DNA from: Opitutus sp. GAS368
GTDB taxonomy: Bacteria > Verrucomicrobiota > Verrucomicrobiia > Opitutales > Opitutaceae
Direction: 5' to 3'
Length of the DNA stretch: 34,840 nucleotides
Assembly: GCA_945906965.1 (NCBI GenBank)
Contig: CAMDRP010000021.1
Coordinates: 1-34,840, forward strand
A program made the position numbers and the translations under genes. The notes under the pieces were generated by a model. That model was given only the letters and a program-made list of their open reading frames with translations, ran no database searches and was not told the DNA's origin. Positions 31,245 through 34,840 of the stretch are shown here, in pieces (positions within the stretch are counted from its first letter, which is position 1; the number at the start of each line of letters is the position of its first letter).

Positions 31245-32036
31245 TTAGATCGTCATCGCGTGATAACCTCCGTCTACGATGATCTCAGATCCGGTAATAA
31301 AACCACCCGCGGCATCACCAGCGAGCAATAGCGTCGCACCAACCAACTCCTTGGCTTCGCCAAAGCGTTTCATCGGGGTGTGACCCATGATCGAGGTCAC
31401 ACGCTCTGGGGAGAGAATCTTACGATTCTGTTCCGCGGGGAAGAAGCCGGGCACCAAGGTGTTAACGCGCACTTTCTGCGTCGCCCACTCGCGAGCTAGA
31501 TTCTTCGATAGATTGTGCACCGCAGCCTTCGTCGCTGAGTAGGTAAACACGCGAGAGAGCGGAACCACACCCGACATCGAGCCGAGGTTGATAATCGATC
31601 CACCTTGGCCGCGCTCGACTAGGTACTTACCGAAAATCTGACAGCCTAAGAACACACCCTTCATATTGATGCGCACAATCCGATCAAACTCGTCTTCGGC
31701 GATATCAAGAAACGGCGTCGCCGAGTTCACGCCGGCACCATTGACCACAATATCAACCTGACCCGAGCGCGCCAATACCGTGGCCAACAACTGCTCGAGC
31801 GCCGCCTTCTCACTAGCTTCAGCCGAGACAAAGTAGCCTTTCCCACCCGCCGCATGGATGCGATCCAGGCGGGGTTTAGCCTTTTCTTCATTGCGGCCTA
31901 CCAGCACGACTTCAGCGCCAGCGGCCGCGAGTCCTTCGCCCATCGCACCGCACAACTCGCCCGTGCCGCCGATGACGACCGCGACTTTACCGCGCAGCGA
32001 AAACAAAGAATTAAGATAATCAGGGGAGGTACTCAT
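31245..32036 (-). CDS. Short-chain dehydrogenase/reductase, sugar-acid type
   Basis: A 263-residue classical SDR. The cofactor loop is [18 protein letters not shown] (TGxxxGxxG), with [11 protein letters not shown] in the NAG position. The catalytic triad is Ser in [10 protein letters not shown], Tyr and Lys in [14 protein letters not shown], and the C-terminal SDR signature is [13 protein letters not shown]. It is closest in feel to gluconate 5-dehydrogenase/mannonate-type reductases (KduD/IdnO group), and NPGFF-like [18 protein letters not shown] fits that group; exact substrate cannot be read. It lies 84 bases downstream of an RbsD/FucU mutarotase gene on the same strand, which suggests a small sugar catabolism unit. 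Confidence 0.9.
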   Translation of the reverse strand: MSTSPDYLNSLFSLRGKVAVVIGGTGELCGAMGEGLAAAGAEVVLVGRNEEKAKPRLDRIHAAGGKGYFVSAEASEKAALEQLLATVLARSGQVDIVVNGAGVNSATPFLDIAEDEFDRIVRINMKGVFLGCQIFGKYLVERGQGGSIINLGSMSGVVPLSRVFTYSATKAAVHNLSKNLAREWATQKVRVNTLVPGFFPAEQNRKILSPERVTSIMGHTPMKRFGEAKELVGATLLLAGDAAGGFITGSEIIVDGGYHAMTI

Positions 32037-32120
32037 ATGATATTAAATAAAGATTGAAGCCGTGATCAAAGGCCGGACGCGTGTCCGTGATCAATTTAAA
32101 AGACGATTGAGGCCAACTGC

Positions 32121-32510
32121 TCAGCCCGACACCAACACCATATTAGCGTACTGCGTCGTATCAGCGGTGCGGATCACGCCGATTGCCCCTGGCACCCGTC
32201 GCTTGAGTGAAACATGAGACTCCGTCACCACCTTCACTCCTTTTAGCGCCGCCGCAAAAGCCGCCCGCGTCGCTGCCGTGTTCTCGAGCGCAAACTCTTT
32301 GGCCATAAACGCCTGTGTCACCGTGTAATTGGCCCGCACCGCGAGCAACACCTGCAACACCGTGGGCACATCATCGATCAACGAAATATCCACCGTCTCC
32401 AGCCCAGGCCAAAAGGGAAACCCGCGGTCCGCGATCACGAGCGTGTTGGTGTGTCGCACCCGCGCGAGCAGCGCGAGCAACTGAGGATTGAGGATACCTT
32501 GGACGATCAT
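32121..32510 (-). CDS. RbsD/FucU-family sugar mutarotase
   Basis: A 129-residue protein of the RbsD/FucU family, which interconvert anomeric or ring forms of ribose or fucose and so feed the right form to kinases or isomerases. The N-terminal active-site strand reads LARVRHTNTLVIADRGFPFW (conserved His and Asp), then DDVPTVLQVLLAV and the C-terminal TADTTQYANMVLVSG with the conserved Tyr and Asn. The length is right for the family. The sugar is uncertain: RbsD and FucU differ by a few residues I cannot weigh here. An SDR dehydrogenase gene follows on the same strand. Confidence 0.9.
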   Translation of the reverse strand: MIVQGILNPQLLALLARVRHTNTLVIADRGFPFWPGLETVDISLIDDVPTVLQVLLAVRANYTVTQAFMAKEFALENTAATRAAFAAALKGVKVVTESHVSLKRRVPGAIGVIRTADTTQYANMVLVSG

Positions 32511-32687
32511 AAGGGGGGTATGGAGTTTCCACCATTACGTTCGCTCCAGGTCTTAAAATCCAGACCGAACTCCACCAACTCGCCCACCCCGAAACCTCGC
32601 GCCCCGACGCGCGCAGTTGACGCGTCTCCGCCTCGCTTCACGGTTCTTCCCCAGCGCCTCACCCGCGTTTCACCCGGTCCCTTCACC

Positions 32688-33992
32688 ATGTTGCTTCCCC
32701 TCACGCCCGCCGACTTCGAGTCCTACCTCGCAGCCCTGCGTTGGCTCGTGAATACGCCGTCGCCGTTCACCGAGCCCGCCGCCGTCTCCGCACTCATGAG
32801 CGAGGTCCGCACCCGGATGCAGCGCCTCCTGCCCGCTTATACGTGCACGGTCGATGTCGAGGGCAACCTCACGTGTGTACCGCCCGCGATCGACACCACT
32901 CGACCACTCCTTTACCTGAGCGCCCACGTCGACACCGTCCCAAGCGAACCCGCCCTTTGGACCGCGCCGTTTACGCCGCATCCCGCCTATGAGGACGCCA
33001 CGCAACTCGTCGCCCAAGGCGTCAACGACTGCAAAGCCGGCGTGGCCACCCAGCTCTGGCTCGCGCACCTCGCGAGCACCGGCGCGATCGCCTTAAAGAA
33101 CGTCATCTTCACCTTCACGTTCAAAGAGGAAGGCGCCGGCCCCAAGACGGGCGTCACCCTCGGACAGGCCTTTGGTCACGCGCTCCCTGCGCCCACCTCT
33201 GGCAGCACGTTACTCGTCCTAGAAAACACCGTGCGCTCCGACGTTCCTTACTTACCACTGTGTTACACCGCAGAGAGTAGCAGCTACACCATCCGTCTCA
33301 CCGGCACGCTCACTCAACTCCGCGCCGCCCAACTCACGCTCGCAGAGTGGCGCCCTGTTTCCATCACGCCCACCGCGACCCTCACCGCCGACTTCACGTG
33401 GACGCACCACGCGCCCCTTGGCCACGTGTGCACCGCGCCTGCCGAGAAAAACCCGTTGCTCGCTGCGCTCCTCGCCACCGATGCGCTCACGTTGCTACGC
33501 GCCGGCGACGAACGTTCCCATGGCACCGTTCCCGCCGCCATCGGGCTCGCGCCCAGCCCGTCGGCCGATGTCCCTCATCGTCTCACGCTCACTAAGCGCG
33601 GGCATTTTCCTTTGCCCGAGGTCCTCGCCGAACTCGCCGCCTTCGAATACACCGCCGTCAAACCCTTGGCGCTGTCCGCCGGCTTCGACGTCGCCGCGCG
33701 TTGCGCCAATGCGCCCGTGGGCGCAGCCTTCATCGCCGCCGTCGCCTCGGGTCACGCCGGCTTCGATCGCAATCCCGGTTCATCCGACGCCACGATCATC
33801 ACATCGTCTCTCCCGCCCGCATATCAGGCGCAGTTGTTGCCGTTGGTTTATGGCCCCGGCACGCGCTCGCAACGTCTCGGCACACCCCCGCGACTCACGC
33901 ACGGACCCAACGAGACGTTCCTCAAAGTCGCCGGTCGGCAATCCCTCGAGGTGCTGATCGAAGTACTTCAACGCGCCGAACATCTGGCCTGA
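32688..33992 (+). CDS. M20-family zinc peptidase/deacylase (ArgE/DapE-like)
   Basis: A 434-residue M20 family metallo-hydrolase. Metal-site motifs are YLSAHVDTVPSEP (His and Asp), QGVNDCKAGVATQLWLAHLA (bridging Asp), FTFKEEGAGPKTG (catalytic Glu-Glu) and a C-terminal His in RLTHGPNETFLKV. Between them lies the dimerisation lid domain (about 190-310). The N-terminal start at 32688 (MLLPLTPADFESYLAAL) fits the family; a longer frame back to 32451 overlaps the divergent mutarotase gene and is rejected. Family members remove acyl groups or cleave dipeptides (acetylornithine, succinyl-diaminopimelate, carnosine); this one has no context to fix its substrate. It converges with apt. Confidence 0.88.
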   Translation: MLLPLTPADFESYLAALRWLVNTPSPFTEPAAVSALMSEVRTRMQRLLPAYTCTVDVEGNLTCVPPAIDTTRPLLYLSAHVDTVPSEPALWTAPFTPHPAYEDATQLVAQGVNDCKAGVATQLWLAHLASTGAIALKNVIFTFTFKEEGAGPKTGVTLGQAFGHALPAPTSGSTLLVLENTVRSDVPYLPLCYTAESSSYTIRLTGTLTQLRAAQLTLAEWRPVSITPTATLTADFTWTHHAPLGHVCTAPAEKNPLLAALLATDALTLLRAGDERSHGTVPAAIGLAPSPSADVPHRLTLTKRGHFPLPEVLAELAAFEYTAVKPLALSAGFDVAARCANAPVGAAFIAAVASGHAGFDRNPGSSDATIITSSLPPAYQAQLLPLVYGPGTRSQRLGTPPRLTHGPNETFLKVAGRQSLEVLIEVLQRAEHLA

Positions 33993-34024
33993 TTATCGTC
34001 TGCCCAGTCCGCCCTCAGCGCTAC

Positions 34025-34534
34025 TCAGACCTGCTCGGGCCACACGCCGTGACAACGGTACCGCGCCCAGAGCGCCGCCGTCTTCTCGTTGTTCCTAAAA
34101 CCGATTGCGACGATCCCCACGACGACGCCCCCAGCCCGCTCGATCAACGCGATCGCCGCGCGCGCCTGTGCTCCGGTCTCGATCCATTCGTCGGCCAGCA
34201 ACACCCGTTTGCCCGGCGCAAATGCCCCCGTGCGCAACTCCAACGCCTTCACCGTGCCCGAGTAATCGCTCGTCAACTCGCGGTCATGCGCCACGGGCAA
34301 TTTTCCGCCTTTGCGCACGGGCACGAAGCCCGCGCCCAGCTTCAAGGCTAACGCCGTGCCCACGATGAAGCCCATCGCGTCTAGCCCCGCTACAATGTCG
34401 ATGCGCTCGTCGCGATAAGGTTTAACCAAATCCTCAATCAGCGCCGCAAACGCCGCGGGTTGCGCGAAAATCGGGGTCACATCCGAGCGTTTGTAAATCG
34501 TCCGACTGCGGTCGATGAGGGAGAGATAGTCCAT
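34025..34534 (-). CDS. Adenine phosphoribosyltransferase-like protein with altered PRPP loop
   Basis: A 169-residue type I PRTase of the Apt group; Apt makes AMP from adenine and PRPP. RDERIDIVAGLDAMGFIVGTALA, VPVRKGGKLP (RKxGKLP is the Apt hallmark) and the ELTSDYSGTVKALEL hood region are present. The PRPP-binding loop, usually V-D-D-x3-T-G-G-T, is VLLADEWIETGAQA here: Asp115-Glu116 and Thr120-Gly121 remain but Gly-Thr is replaced by Ala122-Gln123. The change could shift substrate preference or reflect a distinct subgroup, so no gene symbol is given. The length is typical. It is alone on the minus strand, diverging from the next plus-strand gene across 178 bases in which no gene is seen. Confidence 0.85.
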   Translation of the reverse strand: MDYLSLIDRSRTIYKRSDVTPIFAQPAAFAALIEDLVKPYRDERIDIVAGLDAMGFIVGTALALKLGAGFVPVRKGGKLPVAHDRELTSDYSGTVKALELRTGAFAPGKRVLLADEWIETGAQARAAIALIERAGGVVVGIVAIGFRNNEKTAALWARYRCHGVWPEQV

Positions 34535-34712
34535 GGCTTCGTCGTTAAAAAGTAATCCTACTCTGCGCCACGCACCCGCGCCAACGCCAATCCAATTTCC
34601 GTGATATAACTTACTTATCTCCCGCCGACCCGGGCAATCACCCGCACCTTACTGTTATTTTCAGCGCCATTCAGCTTGCGCGCTCACTCCACCAGCGCAG
34701 CGTTTCAAACCT

Positions 34713-34840
34713 ATGGCCCGCATCCCGCTCGAAGATAATTTCAACGACGTCATCAACAAAACCCAGCGCGGGATGAAAATCACCGACGCCGACCTCGCCG
34801 CCCGCGCCGAGGTCACCTTGCCCGAGCTCGCCGCCGTCAA
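34713..34840 (+). CDS. 5' end of an unidentified gene (cut by the window edge)
   Basis: The last 128 bases hold an open frame from the ATG at 34713, 42 complete codons, starting MARIPLEDNFNDVINKTQRG and continuing MKITDADLAARAEVTLPEL. The middle looks like the first helices of a helix-turn-helix (ITDADLAARAEVTLPEL). The frame, codon use and position after a non-coding gap are those of a real gene, but the piece is too short to name. A metabolic enzyme with a short N-terminal HTH-like lead is one possibility. Confidence 0.7.
   Translation, partial: MARIPLEDNFNDVINKTQRGMKITDADLAARAEVTLPELAAV

Overview
The window reads as a chromosomal segment of a Gram-negative bacterium, most likely a member of Verrucomicrobiota, class Opitutae. 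This placement is inferred from gene content and style: an ExbB-ExbD-ExbD-TonB operon with TPR and coiled-coil partners, TGT-, PurA- and LexA-type proteins that diverge from the usual models, and core genes that mostly lack a visible Shine-Dalgarno sequence. No rRNA gene is present to confirm it. Almost all of the DNA is coding. The first ~10.3 kb is visibly less GC-rich than the rest.

Positions 1-4.2 kb (minus strand): translation genes rpmI-rplT, a terminator, then pheS-pheT (pheT runs off the left edge), preceded by a 30-codon lysine-rich histone-like gene with its own terminator. 4.5-4.9 kb (plus): tRNA-Lys(CTT), tRNA-Thr(TGT) and tRNA-Gln(CTG) behind a TTGACA-type promoter. 4.98-9.83 kb (minus): a tight seven-gene operon exbB-exbD-exbD-tonB-TPR lipoprotein-sized periplasmic protein-two TolA-like coiled-coil membrane proteins, closed by a bidirectional terminator. 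This is probably a proton-motive-force-driven envelope machine and is the best candidate here for a poorly described system.

10.3-15.4 kb: polX (minus), a hotdog thioesterase (plus), lexA (plus, with a perfect palindrome just upstream), and menE-menC (minus, overlapping). The thioesterase may supply the DHNA-CoA hydrolase step of the same menaquinone pathway. 15.6-25.2 kb: guaB (plus), a tgt gene fused to an MnmC-type methyltransferase domain (minus), a secreted cytochrome c/sugar dehydrogenase plus a secreted beta-propeller lactonase (plus), purA (plus) and folC (minus). GuaB and PurA are the two branch enzymes leaving IMP.

25.2-28.1 kb: folC-accD-comF operon in which comF survives only as its C-terminal PRTase part. 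The AccD lacks its zinc-ribbon cysteines. Next to the comF break sits an AbiE-type toxin-antitoxin pair with a long inverted-repeat operator; it differs from its neighbours in base composition and in having SD sequences, consistent with horizontal arrival. 28.2-34.8 kb: truA-ruvX (minus), a MoeB/ThiF-rhodanese protein (plus), an H-NS-like/HTH small basic protein with its own promoter and terminator (minus), an rbsD-like mutarotase plus SDR dehydrogenase pair (minus), an M20 peptidase (plus), a divergent apt (minus), and the first 42 codons of an unidentified plus-strand gene.
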